A program made the translations under genes and the position numbers. A DNA stretch of 64,000 nt from Aureimonas glaciei (GTDB lineage Bacteria > Pseudomonadota > Alphaproteobacteria > Rhizobiales > Rhizobiaceae): the NCBI RefSeq assembly GCF_014643375.1, contig NZ_BMJJ01000015.1, forward strand, positions 62,001 through 126,000, written 5' to 3'. The notes beneath the pieces were generated by a model, which did not search any database, was not told where the DNA came from, and worked only from the letters and a program-made list of their open reading frames with translations. This document shows positions 48,761 through 62,017 of this stretch, piece by piece (positions within the stretch are counted from its first letter, which is position 1; each line of letters starts with the position of its first letter).

Positions 48761-49950
48761 AGATCGCCTTCGTCGTCGGCGAAAACTCCAGCGACCGTCT
48801 GGGCGCCGCTTTGATCCGCGGCCTCCGGAACCAGCATCCGGGGACCGTGGAGGTGACGGGTCTCGGCGGCGATGCCATGGCGGCCGAGGGGCTCGTCAGC
48901 CTGTTCGACATCGACGAATTGTCGATCGTCGGGGTCGGCGCGATCCTGGCGCGGCTGCCGCAGCTGATCGGCCGGATCGGCCAGACGGTGCGTCACATCC
49001 TGGCCGAGGAACCGGATGCGCTGGTCGTGATCGATTCCTATGCCTTTTCGCACCGGGTCGCGCGGCGCGTGCGCAAGGCACGGCCGGAACTGCCGATCAT
49101 CAATTACGTGCCGCCGGCGGTCTGGGCCTACCACCCCGAACGCTCGACGACGATGGCGGGCTATATCGATCGGGCGATCTGCGTTTTCCCGTTCGAGCCC
49201 AGCTTCCACGCGCGCTATGGCGGGCCGCCCGCAACCTATGTCGGCCATCCCCTGATGCACGAACCGCACCTCGCGGCCATCATGACACGGCTCGACGCGG
49301 CACCGGCGCTGTCCCGGCCGAAATCGCCGCCGACTCTGCTGATCCTGCCGGGATCGCGGCGGGGCGAGGTCAACCGGCTCAGCCGCGATTTCGGCAAGAC
49401 GCTCGAGCTCCTGAACGCGCGCATGCCGGGGGTTCGGGCCTTGCTGCCGGCGGTGCCGCGGTTGCGCGGCCTGATCGAGGAAAAGACCGCCGCCTGGGCC
49501 GTCAAGCCGGAGATCGTCACGGGCGAGGCGGAAAAGTGGGCGGCCTTCGCCGCGGCCGACGCGGCGCTCGCCGCCTCCGGCACCGTGGCGCTGGAACTGG
49601 CGCTGGCGGGTGTTCCGATGGCGCTGTGCTACCGCCTCGATCCCATCGGCTACGTCCTGCGTCACCTCATCACCGGCTGGACCGCGGCGCTGCCGAACTA
49701 CATCACCGACCATCCGCTGGTGCCCGAGCACTTTCACGAATTCATCCGGCCGGAAGCGCTGGCCCGACGGCTGCAGCGGCTCTTGACCGATACGCCCGAG
49801 CGCCTTGCGCAGGTCGAGGGGTTTCGCGAGATCCGGCAGAAGATGGCGATCTCGGCCGACCCCGGGGACGCGGCTGCGGCGATCGTGCTGGCCGAGATCC
49901 GCGCCCGCTCGATGGTCCTTCCGCCCTTTCCCGATCCCCTGTCGGACTGA
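48757..49950 (+). CDS. lpxB: lipid-A-disaccharide synthase LpxB
   Basis: A 397-residue GT19 glycosyltransferase joining lipid X and UDP-diacylglucosamine. GENSSDRLGAALIRGL, INYVPPAVWAYHPERS, LILPGSRRGEVNRL and ASGTVALELALAGVPM are family signatures. An odd detail: the usual GExSGD N-terminal motif reads GENSSD here. Last gene of the run; no clear terminator follows before the convergent glnA. Confidence 0.95.
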   Translation: MKIAFVVGENSSDRLGAALIRGLRNQHPGTVEVTGLGGDAMAAEGLVSLFDIDELSIVGVGAILARLPQLIGRIGQTVRHILAEEPDALVVIDSYAFSHRVARRVRKARPELPIINYVPPAVWAYHPERSTTMAGYIDRAICVFPFEPSFHARYGGPPATYVGHPLMHEPHLAAIMTRLDAAPALSRPKSPPTLLILPGSRRGEVNRLSRDFGKTLELLNARMPGVRALLPAVPRLRGLIEEKTAAWAVKPEIVTGEAEKWAAFAAADAALAASGTVALELALAGVPMALCYRLDPIGYVLRHLITGWTAALPNYITDHPLVPEHFHEFIRPEALARRLQRLLTDTPERLAQVEGFREIRQKMAISADPGDAAAAIVLAEIRARSMVLPPFPDPLSD

Positions 49951-50097
49951 CGGTCACCGGGTCTACCGGCTAAAGCTAGGGCGGGCATCGCGCCTGCCGG
50001 TATCCTTGCGGCATACGTGTCCTGTGCTCAGCCGGGACGCCCGACGATGCGGCGCGACTGTCCAGGACCTCACGACTTCTCCGCCGACTGCCGACAC

Positions 50098-50126
50098 AAA
50101 AAAAAGCCCCCGCCGAAGCGGAGGCT
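50098..50126 (-). terminator. intrinsic terminator of glnB-glnA
   Basis: On the minus strand GCCTCCGC-TTCG-GCGGGGGC (8 pairs, one G-U, stable UUCG-type loop) is followed by a run of eight T, about 23 bases after the glnA stop. Confidence 0.9.
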
Positions 50127-50148
50127 CTCTCGTCGCGCGGGCCGAAGC

Positions 50149-51558
<1,410 letters not shown>

Positions 51559-51611
51559 GAAGCGGTCCTTCCCTGTTTATTGAACGGGTGTCTGGAGAAA
51601 CTTTGGTGCCG

Positions 51612-52085
<474 letters not shown>

Positions 52086-52098
52086 TTACGGGGATTCG

Positions 52099-52114
52099 AG
52101 CAACCAATGTGCAG
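52099..52114 (-). promoter_or_regulatory. candidate sigma-54 promoter of glnBA
   Basis: The minus strand reads CTGCAC-ATTGG-TTGCT, matching the -12 element TTGCW and the spacing, with two mismatches in the -24 TGGCAC, one of them in the GG pair. It lies about 150 bases before glnB, and glnBA operons of rhizobia often have a sigma-54/NtrC promoter. No clear NtrC dyad was found. Confidence 0.3.
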
Positions 52115-52233
52115 CCACAACTCGCCGTGCGGAGGGGGCTCAGCGGAAAAACAGCCCAGTTTGGCCTGTAAACGGGCAGGCTTGCCACTTTGGCTGGTAT
52201 TGCCGGCAGAAGATCGGGCAGCGGGGTCATGAA

Positions 52234-53742
52234 ATGAGCATCGAGCAAGACGGGGGTGTCTCCCTTCTGGATCCGCGGGAGATGGGCGAAGCCGACAGGC
52301 TGACCATCGCGGGCGGCCTGGCGGGGGTCGTCCTGATGGACAATGCCGGTCGGGCCGTCGCGGACGCGCTGCGCAGAAGCTTTCCCGCGGCGCGGCGCAT
52401 CGCCGTCCTTGCCGGGCCCGGCAACAACGGCGGTGACGGCTACGTCGTGGGTCGCTTGTTGCGCGAGGCGGGACTGACGGTAGCACTGTTCTCTACGGGA
52501 GATCCCGCGTCGCTGAAGGGCGATGCGGCGAGGGCTGCCGCCCGCTATCCCGGACCCGTCGAAGCGCTCGACGCCATCGTGCCGGGCGAGGCCGATGTCG
52601 TCGTCGACGCCCTCTTCGGCGCCGGGCTCGACCGGCCCGTTTCCGAGCCGATCGCCGCGGTCATGCGCGCGACGAAGGCCGCCGGCGTGCCGGTGGTGGC
52701 GGTCGACCTGCCGAGCGGCGTCTCCGGCGCTTCCGGCGCCGTCCTCGGCGAAGCTTTCTCGGCGGCGCTGACGGTGACCTTCTTCCGCCGCAAGCCCGGC
52801 CATCTGCTGCAGCCCGGCCGCGGCCGCTGCGGCCGCGTGGTCGTTGCCGACATCGGCATCGCCGACGATGTGCTCGACACCATCCGGCCGAAAACCTTCG
52901 CCAACGAGCCGGAGCTGTGGGCCGAGGCGCGTCCCGACCCCTCGACCGACGGCCACAAATACGACCGCGGCCACGCCGTGGTGTTCTCCGGCGGCGCCAC
53001 GACGTCCGGGGCGGCGCGCCTCGCGGCGATGGCGGCGCTGCGCGCCGGGGCAGGGCTCGTCACCGTCTTCGCCCCGCCCTCGGCGCTGATGGTCAACGCC
53101 GCGCATCTGACGGCGATCATGCTGAAACGCTGCTCCGACGCCAGCGCTTTGCAGGCGGCGCTCGAGGACGCCCGGCTTTCCGCCTTCGTGCTGGGGCCGG
53201 GCTTCGGCCTCGGCGAGCCGGCCCGCGACTATGCGCTCGCCGTCCTCTCCGCCCGGCGCGCGCTCGTGCTCGACGCCGACGGCATCACCGCCTTCGCCGA
53301 AGCGCCGGAAACGCTGTTCGCGGCGATCCGGGCGGCGGGGAGCCCTGTCGTGCTGACGCCTCATCAGGGCGAGTTTGCGCGGCTGTTCCCCGACATCGCT
53401 GCGGAAGGCAACTCGTCCAAGCTGGAAAAAGCCCGGCAAGCGGCGGAGCGCGCGGGCTGCGTCGTCGTCCTTAAAGGCGCCGACACAGTGATTGCGGCAC
53501 CGGACGGACGGGCGGCCATCAACGCCACCGGCACGCCCTACCTCGCCACCGCCGGCAGTGGCGACGTGTTGTCCGGCGTCATCGCCGGCCTTCTGGCCCA
53601 GAAGACGCCGGCCTTCGAAGCGGCCGCGGCAGGCGTCTGGATGCACGGACGGGCGGCCGAACTCTTTGGCCCCGGCCTCATCGCCGAGGACCTGCCGGGA
53701 CTGCTGCCGAAAGTGCTAGCAGAACTATCGGGAGCGACGTGA
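52234..53742 (+). CDS. nnr: bifunctional NAD(P)H-hydrate epimerase / ADP-dependent dehydratase
   Basis: A 502-residue repair enzyme. The N-terminal YjeF_N domain (about 1-215; LAGPGNNGGDGYVVGRLL, VDALFGAGLDRP) interconverts R- and S-NAD(P)HX; the C-terminal ribokinase-like domain (about 230-495; KYDRGHAVVFSGG, LDADGITAFA, TPHQGEFARLF, ATAGSGDVLSGVIAGLLAQ) dehydrates S-NAD(P)HX. ATG 52234 gives the usual start. It is divergent from glnB, whose frame overlaps the upstream extension. Confidence 0.95.
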   Translation: MSIEQDGGVSLLDPREMGEADRLTIAGGLAGVVLMDNAGRAVADALRRSFPAARRIAVLAGPGNNGGDGYVVGRLLREAGLTVALFSTGDPASLKGDAARAAARYPGPVEALDAIVPGEADVVVDALFGAGLDRPVSEPIAAVMRATKAAGVPVVAVDLPSGVSGASGAVLGEAFSAALTVTFFRRKPGHLLQPGRGRCGRVVVADIGIADDVLDTIRPKTFANEPELWAEARPDPSTDGHKYDRGHAVVFSGGATTSGAARLAAMAALRAGAGLVTVFAPPSALMVNAAHLTAIMLKRCSDASALQAALEDARLSAFVLGPGFGLGEPARDYALAVLSARRALVLDADGITAFAEAPETLFAAIRAAGSPVVLTPHQGEFARLFPDIAAEGNSSKLEKARQAAERAGCVVVLKGADTVIAAPDGRAAINATGTPYLATAGSGDVLSGVIAGLLAQKTPAFEAAAAGVWMHGRAAELFGPGLIAEDLPGLLPKVLAELSGAT

Positions 53743-53826
53743 CGGGCACCAACCTGACGGATACCGCATACCTTCGTCCTGGGTGGCGGATGCCGGTTTG
53801 CGTCAGCCGGGTGCCCGCCGCGGCGC

Positions 53827-54657
53827 TCAGGCCGTGACGGTCGGCCGTGCCTTCTCGGGGACGCGCTCCATCAGCGCCATGGCGCCTTGCGGAGCGCGGA
53901 CCTTGCCCTCGTGGATGACGTAGACAAACACGTCGCGCGGCTTCTTCGCCGGCTTGTCCTCGGGGGCCGCGAGCGGCAGGTCGCCCGGCACACCGCCCTT
54001 GGCCCAGAGCGCGGCGCGCGCCGCCCATTCGTCCAGCTGCTCGGGCGCATAGGCGGTCGGGATATCGTCCTCGCCCTGCTGCAGCCGGGCATAGACGAAG
54101 TCGGCGGTGACGTCGGCAATCTCGGGATAGGTGGCATGGTGCGCATAGACGATGGCGACGCCGTGCCGGCGGGCGAGGGCGACGAAGGCCGGGTCCGTAA
54201 AACTGTCGTGCCGCACCTCGATCGCGTGCCGGAGCGGCAGGCCCTCGGCCTTCTCTGGCAGCAGCGCCAGGAAGGCGCCAAAATCCTCTGGCTCGAATTT
54301 CTTGGTGTTGGCGAACTGCCAGAGGATGGGGCCGAGGCTGTCGCCGAGTTCGGTGATGCCGGACTGGATGAACCGCTCGACCGACTCTCCGGCTTCGCCG
54401 AGGATCTTGCGGTTGGTGGCAAAGCGCGCGGCCTTCAGCGAGAACACGAAGCCCTCGGGCACCTCGTTCTTCCACTTGGCGAAGGTCGCCGGCGTCTGCG
54501 TGCGATAGTAGGTGCCGTTGACCTCAATCGTCGGCAGCTGCCGCGCGGCATAGCCGAGCTCGTCGGCATGCTTCAGCTTCTCCGGAAAGAAGGTCCCGCG
54601 CCAGGGCTCGAAGGTCCAGCCGCCGATGCCGGCGCGAATGATGCCGGTGGATGTCAT
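53827..54657 (-). CDS. DUF72 family protein
   Basis: A 276-residue TIM-barrel-like protein of the DUF72 (YecE) family. RAGIGGWTFEPWRGTFFP, LPTIEVNGTYYRTQTPATFAKWKNEVPEGFVFSLKA-type blocks and LLPEKAEGLPLRHAIEVRHDSF are characteristic. Structures suggest metal or phosphate binding, but no function is established. It starts 54 bases from the divergent Phd gene; frames extending upstream to 54885 are antisense to it. Confidence 0.88.
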   Translation of the reverse strand: MTSTGIIRAGIGGWTFEPWRGTFFPEKLKHADELGYAARQLPTIEVNGTYYRTQTPATFAKWKNEVPEGFVFSLKAARFATNRKILGEAGESVERFIQSGITELGDSLGPILWQFANTKKFEPEDFGAFLALLPEKAEGLPLRHAIEVRHDSFTDPAFVALARRHGVAIVYAHHATYPEIADVTADFVYARLQQGEDDIPTAYAPEQLDEWAARAALWAKGGVPGDLPLAAPEDKPAKKPRDVFVYVIHEGKVRAPQGAMALMERVPEKARPTVTA

Positions 54658-54711
54658 ACAGGCACTCCCGTCGCGATTGCCGTCCGTTTGCCCCAGCGCT
54701 AACATAGCGCC

Positions 54712-54987
54712 ATGGCCGTGTTCAGTGTCCAGACGGCGAAGGCCGACCTCGACCAGCTCATCGCCCGCGCGGAAGCCGGCGAGGAGATTGTCATCTTGCG
54801 CGCCGACAGGCCCGCCGTGCGGCTGACACCGGTCGCGAATACGGACCATCCGAAATTGCCCCGGCAGCCCGGTCGGCTGGCGCATTTGCGTGGCACGATA
54901 CCTGACTCATTCTTCGATCCTCTTTCGGAGGAGGAGTTGAAGCTGTGGGAGGATGGACCAATCTTCCCGCCGGACAAGGACGATTGA
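54712..54987 (+). CDS. Phd/YefM-type antitoxin
   Basis: A 91-residue antitoxin. Residues 3-45 form the dimeric DNA-binding Phd fold (VFSVQTAKADLDQLIARAEAGEEIVILRAD-type pattern with PAVRLTPV), and the acidic C-terminus (DPLSEEELKLWEDGP) is the toxin-neutralising tail. Overlaps the toxin gene by 4 bases (TTGA). The complex should repress its own promoter; no clear operator was found in the 54-base gap. Confidence 0.88.
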   Translation: MAVFSVQTAKADLDQLIARAEAGEEIVILRADRPAVRLTPVANTDHPKLPRQPGRLAHLRGTIPDSFFDPLSEEELKLWEDGPIFPPDKDD

Positions 54988-55370
54988 GCTACCTTCTCGA
55001 TACGCACACGCTGGTCTGGTGGCTTCTCAACGAAAACAAGTTCTCTGTCAGGGCTCGGAATGCGATCGCTTCATCGACTGGACCAATCTTCGTCAGTGCC
55101 GTTTCGGCCTTCGAGATCGCTACCAAAGTGCGGCTGGGCAAGTTCGAGGCCGCTCGCGAAATCGACGCCGACTTCGTCGGCCTGGTCAGAGCCGACGGGT
55201 TCATGCTGCTCGATGTCCATACCCGACACGCGCTGGCCGCGGGTCGGCTTGTGCTCGCTCACCGCGATCCCTTCGACCGTCTCCTCGCCGCGCAGGCGAT
55301 GGCCGAAAACCTGACCCTCGTCACGCGCGACCCGGCCTTCTCCTCCTTCGACGTCCCAACCCTCTGGTAG
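54984..55370 (+). CDS. VapC-type PIN-domain toxin
   Basis: A 128-residue PIN ribonuclease. The acidic quartet is visible: Asp in LLDTHTLVWWL, Glu in SAVSAFEIATK, Asp in DPFDRLLAAQA and Asp in LVTRDPAF. TTG at 54984 starts the product at the expected residue (SYLLDTH) and overlaps the antitoxin stop; the frame to 54945 is out-of-family. It ends only 3 bases from the convergent uvrA stop. Confidence 0.88.
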   Translation: MSYLLDTHTLVWWLLNENKFSVRARNAIASSTGPIFVSAVSAFEIATKVRLGKFEAAREIDADFVGLVRADGFMLLDVHTRHALAAGRLVLAHRDPFDRLLAAQAMAENLTLVTRDPAFSSFDVPTLW

Positions 55371-55373
55371 TGC

Positions 55374-58256
<2,883 letters not shown>

Positions 58257-58394
58257 TGTTCGTCGCTTGATCGTGAGGGATTGCGTTCCTACCGCGCTGC
58301 GGCACGCAGGCCTCTAGATAAAAATTCGCGCGGGGATGTCGAGGTGCGCCGGGTCGGAATCGTTTGGCAGCCTGCCATCCGGTTGACTTCTGAG

Positions 58395-58409
58395 GAACAT
58401 AATACGAAC
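58395..58409. promoter_or_regulatory. LexA (SOS) box between uvrA and ssb
   Basis: GAAC-ATAATAC-GAAC matches the alphaproteobacterial LexA consensus GAAC-N7-GAAC (equivalently GTTC-N7-GTTC) perfectly. It lies 139 bases before uvrA and 134 before ssb. Upstream on the ssb side is TTGACT (58383-58388), so the box would cover the ssb promoter spacer, while TATTAT in the box is a possible uvrA -10. Confidence 0.88.
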
Positions 58410-58543
58410 ATTTGCGTAAGGGAATGCCCCATCCCGGCCGCGCCTGTGGAAACCGCGTCGTCAGGCAGGCGGGGCGGCGGCGCGTGCTTTATGGTGCGCC
58501 GGGAAAGCCGCGGATGCGGCAAGGCAAGAGAAGGAAAGACATC

Positions 58544-59077
58544 ATGGCAGGCAGCGTCAACAAGGTGATCCTCGTCGGCAATCTCGGCGCTGACCCGGAA
58601 GTGCGGCGTCTGAACTCGGGCGACGCCGTCGTCAACATGCGCATCGCCACGTCTGAATCCTGGCGCGACAAATCCTCGGGCGAGCGCAAGGAAAAGACGG
58701 AATGGCACAACGTCGTGATCTTCAACGAAAATCTGGTGAAGGTCGCGGAGCAGTATCTGAAGAAGGGCTCGACGGTGTACATCGAGGGCCAGCTGCAGAC
58801 GCGGTCCTGGGAGGACCAGTCCGGGCAGAAGAAGTTCACGACCGAAGTCGTCCTGCAGCGTTTCCGCGGCGAGTTGCAGATGCTCGGCGGACGCGGCGAC
58901 AGCTCTGGTGGCGGCGATAGCGATCGGGGCGGCTCGAGCGGCGGTCGTGGCGGCGGCGGCGGCGGCGGATACGACCGCGGCTCGAGCGACGACCGCGGCG
59001 GCGGCGGTGGTGGCGGCTACGATCGTGGCGGCGGCGGCGGCTCGTCGCGGGATCTCGACGACGAAATTCCCTTTTGA
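58544..59077 (+). CDS. ssb: single-stranded DNA-binding protein
   Basis: A 177-residue SSB. The OB fold covers 1-115 ([52 protein letters not shown]). Residues 120-165 are a Gly-rich linker with near-duplicate [12 protein letters not shown] units, and the C-terminal tip DLDDEIPF contacts partner proteins. ATG 58544 is the first start with a purine-rich AAGGAAAG site. Likely LexA-controlled. Confidence 0.97.
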   Translation: MAGSVNKVILVGNLGADPEVRRLNSGDAVVNMRIATSESWRDKSSGERKEKTEWHNVVIFNENLVKVAEQYLKKGSTVYIEGQLQTRSWEDQSGQKKFTTEVVLQRFRGELQMLGGRGDSSGGGDSDRGGSSGGRGGGGGGGYDRGSSDDRGGGGGGGYDRGGGGGSSRDLDDEIPF

Positions 59078-59173
59078 CTCCGGGCGCCAGCGTCTCGTCC
59101 TCGCGACGCTGGCCCTCTATGCTCAGAGAGCGCGAACGATTCCGTCTCGCCCTCTCTGAAAGGATCAAACCGC

Positions 59174-59512
59174 ATGTCGCGTCTTTTTTCGTCGACCAGC
59201 CTTCTGGTCGCCGTTGCGGCACTCTCGATCGCCGCCGGTCCGGCGCTTGCCTTGGACCGGACCGTCACGGTCACTAATAATTCCAGCACGCCCATGATCG
59301 AATTCTATGCCTCGAACCAGGGCACGAGCGAGTGGGAAGAGGACATCCTCGGCGTCGATATCCTCGATGTCGGCCAGGCCGTCGACGTCACCGTCGATGA
59401 CGGCAGCGGCTACTGCAAGTTCGACTTCAAGGCGACGTTCAGCGATGGCGCCTCGGCGATCAAGGAAGGCGTCAACGTCTGCGAGATCTCGGATTTCAGT
59501 TTCACCGACTGA
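59174..59512 (+). CDS. small secreted protein, function unknown
   Basis: A 112-residue protein with a signal peptide (about 1-26, ending ALA before LDRTVTVTNNSS). The mature part of about 86 residues is beta-rich and acidic with two Cys (YCKFDF, NVCEIS) that can form a disulfide, and resembles uncharacterised periplasmic proteins of alphaproteobacteria beginning RTVTVTNNS. Followed by a strong terminator; monocistronic. Confidence 0.72.
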   Translation: MSRLFSSTSLLVAVAALSIAAGPALALDRTVTVTNNSSTPMIEFYASNQGTSEWEEDILGVDILDVGQAVDVTVDDGSGYCKFDFKATFSDGASAIKEGVNVCEISDFSFTD

Positions 59513-59543
59513 ACCGTCGGAAGTCAGAGACTTGAGGCCGGCT

Positions 59544-59577
59544 GCCCGGTGATCGACAGCGATCACCGGGCTTTTTT
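59544..59577 (+). terminator. intrinsic terminator after the small secreted protein
   Basis: GCCCGGTGATCG-ACAG-CGATCACCGGGC is a perfect 12-bp stem followed by six T, 31 bases after the stop codon. It also separates the transcript from the convergent DJ-1 gene. Confidence 0.93.
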
Positions 59578-59591
59578 GTGGGGCCGCGGTC

Positions 59592-60269
59592 CTAGCGAAG
59601 GGCTTTCAGCAGTTCCTCTGCCGCAGGTCCCGATGAGGCCGGGTTCTGGCCGGTGATGAGCAGGCCGTCGGTGAGGACGTGCACGCCCCAATCATCGGTC
59701 TTGGAATAGTTTCCGCCGCGTTCCTTCAGCATGTCCTCGACGAGGAAGGGCACGATATCGGTTAGCCCGACGGCCGCCTCTTCGCTGTTGGCAAAGCCCG
59801 TCACCTTCTTGCCGCTGACCAGGGGCGTTCCGTCCGCCTTGGTGACGTCGCGCAGGATACCGGGGGCGTGGCAGACCAAAGCGACCGGCTTACCCGCGGC
59901 GATCGCGGACTCGATGATCGTCCGCGATGTCGCGCTGTTCGCCAGATCCCAGAGCGGTCCGTGGCCGCCGGGATAGAAGACGGCATCGAACGCTTGCACG
60001 TCGACGTCGCCCAACTTGTGGGTCGCGGCGAGCTGCGCTTGAGCGTCGGCGTCGGCGTCGAACCGTTTGGTAGCGTCGGTCAGGGCGCTTTCGTCGGCAC
60101 TGTTCGGATCAAGCGGCGGCTGTCCGCCAAGGGGCGACGCCAGGGTGATCTCGGCGCCAGCATCCTTCAGCACGTAGTAGGGGGCAGCGAGCTCCTCGAG
60201 CCAGAAGCCGGTCTTCTTGCCGGTGTCGCCCAGTTTGTCGTGCGAGGTCAGGATCATTAGAATTTTCAT
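59592..60269 (-). CDS. DJ-1/PfpI-family protein (type 1 glutamine amidotransferase-like)
   Basis: A 225-residue protein of the HchA/Hsp31-like branch. The nucleophile Cys is in ALVCHAPGIL, and GFWLEELAAPYYVLKDAGAEITLASP plus AVFYPGGHGPLWDL mark the fold; the Glu of LEELAAPY completes the site. Members act as glyoxalases, deglycases or chaperones; the precise activity is open. Monocistronic, 85 bases after the CDF gene end. Confidence 0.88.
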   Translation of the reverse strand: MKILMILTSHDKLGDTGKKTGFWLEELAAPYYVLKDAGAEITLASPLGGQPPLDPNSADESALTDATKRFDADADAQAQLAATHKLGDVDVQAFDAVFYPGGHGPLWDLANSATSRTIIESAIAAGKPVALVCHAPGILRDVTKADGTPLVSGKKVTGFANSEEAAVGLTDIVPFLVEDMLKERGGNYSKTDDWGVHVLTDGLLITGQNPASSGPAAEELLKALR

Positions 60270-60353
60270 GTCGGACGCCTTTCGTCTTTGAGGTCGGCCG
60301 CAGATGGGGCCGGGGTTGCGGGATTGCGACCCTGGCGCCTTCCGGAACCGGAC

Positions 60354-61325
60354 TCAGGCGATGACATCCTCGTCGGCGAGCGCTCGCCGGTGGGCATCTT
60401 TCGACTGCACCTCGATGTAGAGGCGCCGGACAATCGGGTAGGCGTGCTTCACGCGTTGCTCGATATCGCTGACCGCGGCCTCGATGTCCTGCGAGGGAAT
60501 ATCGTCCTCGAAGTCGCAGCTCATGGTGAGAAGCACGTCGCGCGGGCCGAGATGCAGGGTGCGGATCTCGTTGACCGAGGCGATCTCGGGGCGTTGCGAG
60601 ACGCGTTCGCGGATGGTTTCGACCATGGCCGGGGAGGCGGCCTCGCCGATCAGGAGGCCCTTGGTCTCGACGACGAGCAAGACTGCGGTGACGGCCAGCA
60701 CCACGCCGATGGCGATCGAGCCGATGGCGTCGAATTCCGCGATGCCGGTGATCCAGGCGAGCGCGATGCCGGCGGCGGCGATTACGATGCCGATGCAGGC
60801 GGCGCTGTCTTCGAACAGCACGACGAAGATCGTCGGGTCCTTCATCGCGCGCACGTCCGCCAGCAGGCCGTTGCCGGAGGCGGCATCGCGCAGGGCATTG
60901 AATTCGCCATAGGCGACCGACAGCGAATAGCCCTCCATGGCCAGGGACGCGGCGAGGACCGCCAGCGCGACAATCGGCGCCTCCACGGCGTGGCTCGGCT
61001 CCATCAGCCGCAGGACGCCCTCGTAGATGGAAAAGCCGGCCCCGAGGGCGAAGATCAGGATGGCGACGATGAAGGACCAGAAATAGATCTCGACGCCGTA
61101 GCCGAAAGGATGCTCCGCATCCGCCGGCTTGCTGGCCCGTTTGATGCCGAGAAGCAGGAAGCCCTGGTTGGCGGTGTCGACCAGGGAATGAATGCCTTCC
61201 GCCAGCATGCTCGACGAGCCGGTGTAGAAGGCCGCGCCGAACTTCGTCACGGCGATGCCGAGATTGGCGGCGAGGGCGGCGATGACGGTCTTGTTGCCGC
61301 CGTCCTGGGAGCGCTGTGCGGTCAT
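60354..61325 (-). CDS. cation diffusion facilitator family transporter
   Basis: A 323-residue metal exporter (SLC30-like). Six helices with metal-site motifs in helix II (EGIHSLVDTANQ, HxxxD) and helix V; a C-terminal ferredoxin-like cytoplasmic domain covers residues 220-323. The long segment after helix III (EGYSLSVAYGEFNALRDAASG) resembles the SLC30A9-like branch. Metal specificity is not readable. Its ATG overlaps the stop of the marC pseudogene by 4 bases, so translation may depend on ribosomes from a gene with a premature stop. Confidence 0.88.
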   Translation of the reverse strand: MTAQRSQDGGNKTVIAALAANLGIAVTKFGAAFYTGSSSMLAEGIHSLVDTANQGFLLLGIKRASKPADAEHPFGYGVEIYFWSFIVAILIFALGAGFSIYEGVLRLMEPSHAVEAPIVALAVLAASLAMEGYSLSVAYGEFNALRDAASGNGLLADVRAMKDPTIFVVLFEDSAACIGIVIAAAGIALAWITGIAEFDAIGSIAIGVVLAVTAVLLVVETKGLLIGEAASPAMVETIRERVSQRPEIASVNEIRTLHLGPRDVLLTMSCDFEDDIPSQDIEAAVSDIEQRVKHAYPIVRRLYIEVQSKDAHRRALADEDVIA

Positions 61326-62017
61326 GTCGGCCTGTCCGTCTGGAGCGCCCCGGTGTCCGGGGCGGAGGAGGAAACGGCCGGGGCGTGGGTGGTGCGCGTC
61401 AGCTGCGCCACGCCGTCGGCGACGAACTGGACGGCCAAGGCCGCCAGCAGCACGCCGAGCAGGCGCGAAATGATGGCGCGGCCGGTTCGTCCGAGGAACC
61501 GATCGACGCGGTGCGCCAACGCCAGAATGCCCAAATTGATCCCCAATGCGGCAAAGATGACGAGGACGAGGCCGGCCTGACCCGTCATCGTCGGCAGCGA
61601 GCCGGACAGCAGAATGGTCGCCGAGATCGCGCCGGGGCCGGCGATCAGCGGAATGGCAAGGGGAAAGGCGGCGACATCGTCCTCCCCGTCGTCACGGTCC
61701 TCGACTGCGATGACGGCGGTGCGCTCATGGCGTTCCTTGCGCTACTCGAAGACAAGCTCGAAGCCGATCCAGAACAGGAACAGGCCGCCCGCGACGCGGA
61801 AGGCGCCGAGCGTGATGCCGAGGCCATCGAGGATGGCGAGACCGAAGAGGCCGAAGACGAGGAGGATGGCGCCGGCGATGAGGCTCGCCTTCAGGGCGAT
61901 CCGACGCCGCTGCCGGGGCGAGGCTCCGGGCGTCAGCGTCAGGAACAGCGGCAGGAGGCCGAGGGGATCGAGGATGACGAAGAGCGTCACGAAACCGTTG
62001 ATGAGAAGCTCGATCAT
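61322..62017 (-). pseudogene. marC: MarC-family membrane protein gene with in-frame amber stop
   Basis: The reading frame encodes a MarC/YchE-family protein of 231 residues but is broken by TAG at 61742-61744, after residue 91. Before it: MIELLINGFVTLFVILDPLG and AGGLFLFWIGFELVFE. After it, in the same frame: RKERHERTAV, then FPLAIPLIAGPGAI, the diagnostic MarC block, to the C-terminus. No frameshift is needed; one change (TAG from CAG) would restore it. Thus a recent nonsense mutation, suppression, or sequencing error. Its stop overlaps the CDF start. Confidence 0.85.

Noticed and set aside
58900-59060. Possible tandem repeat or CRISPR-like array
   Set aside because: The repetition is Gly-codon sequence inside the ssb linker with no spacers.
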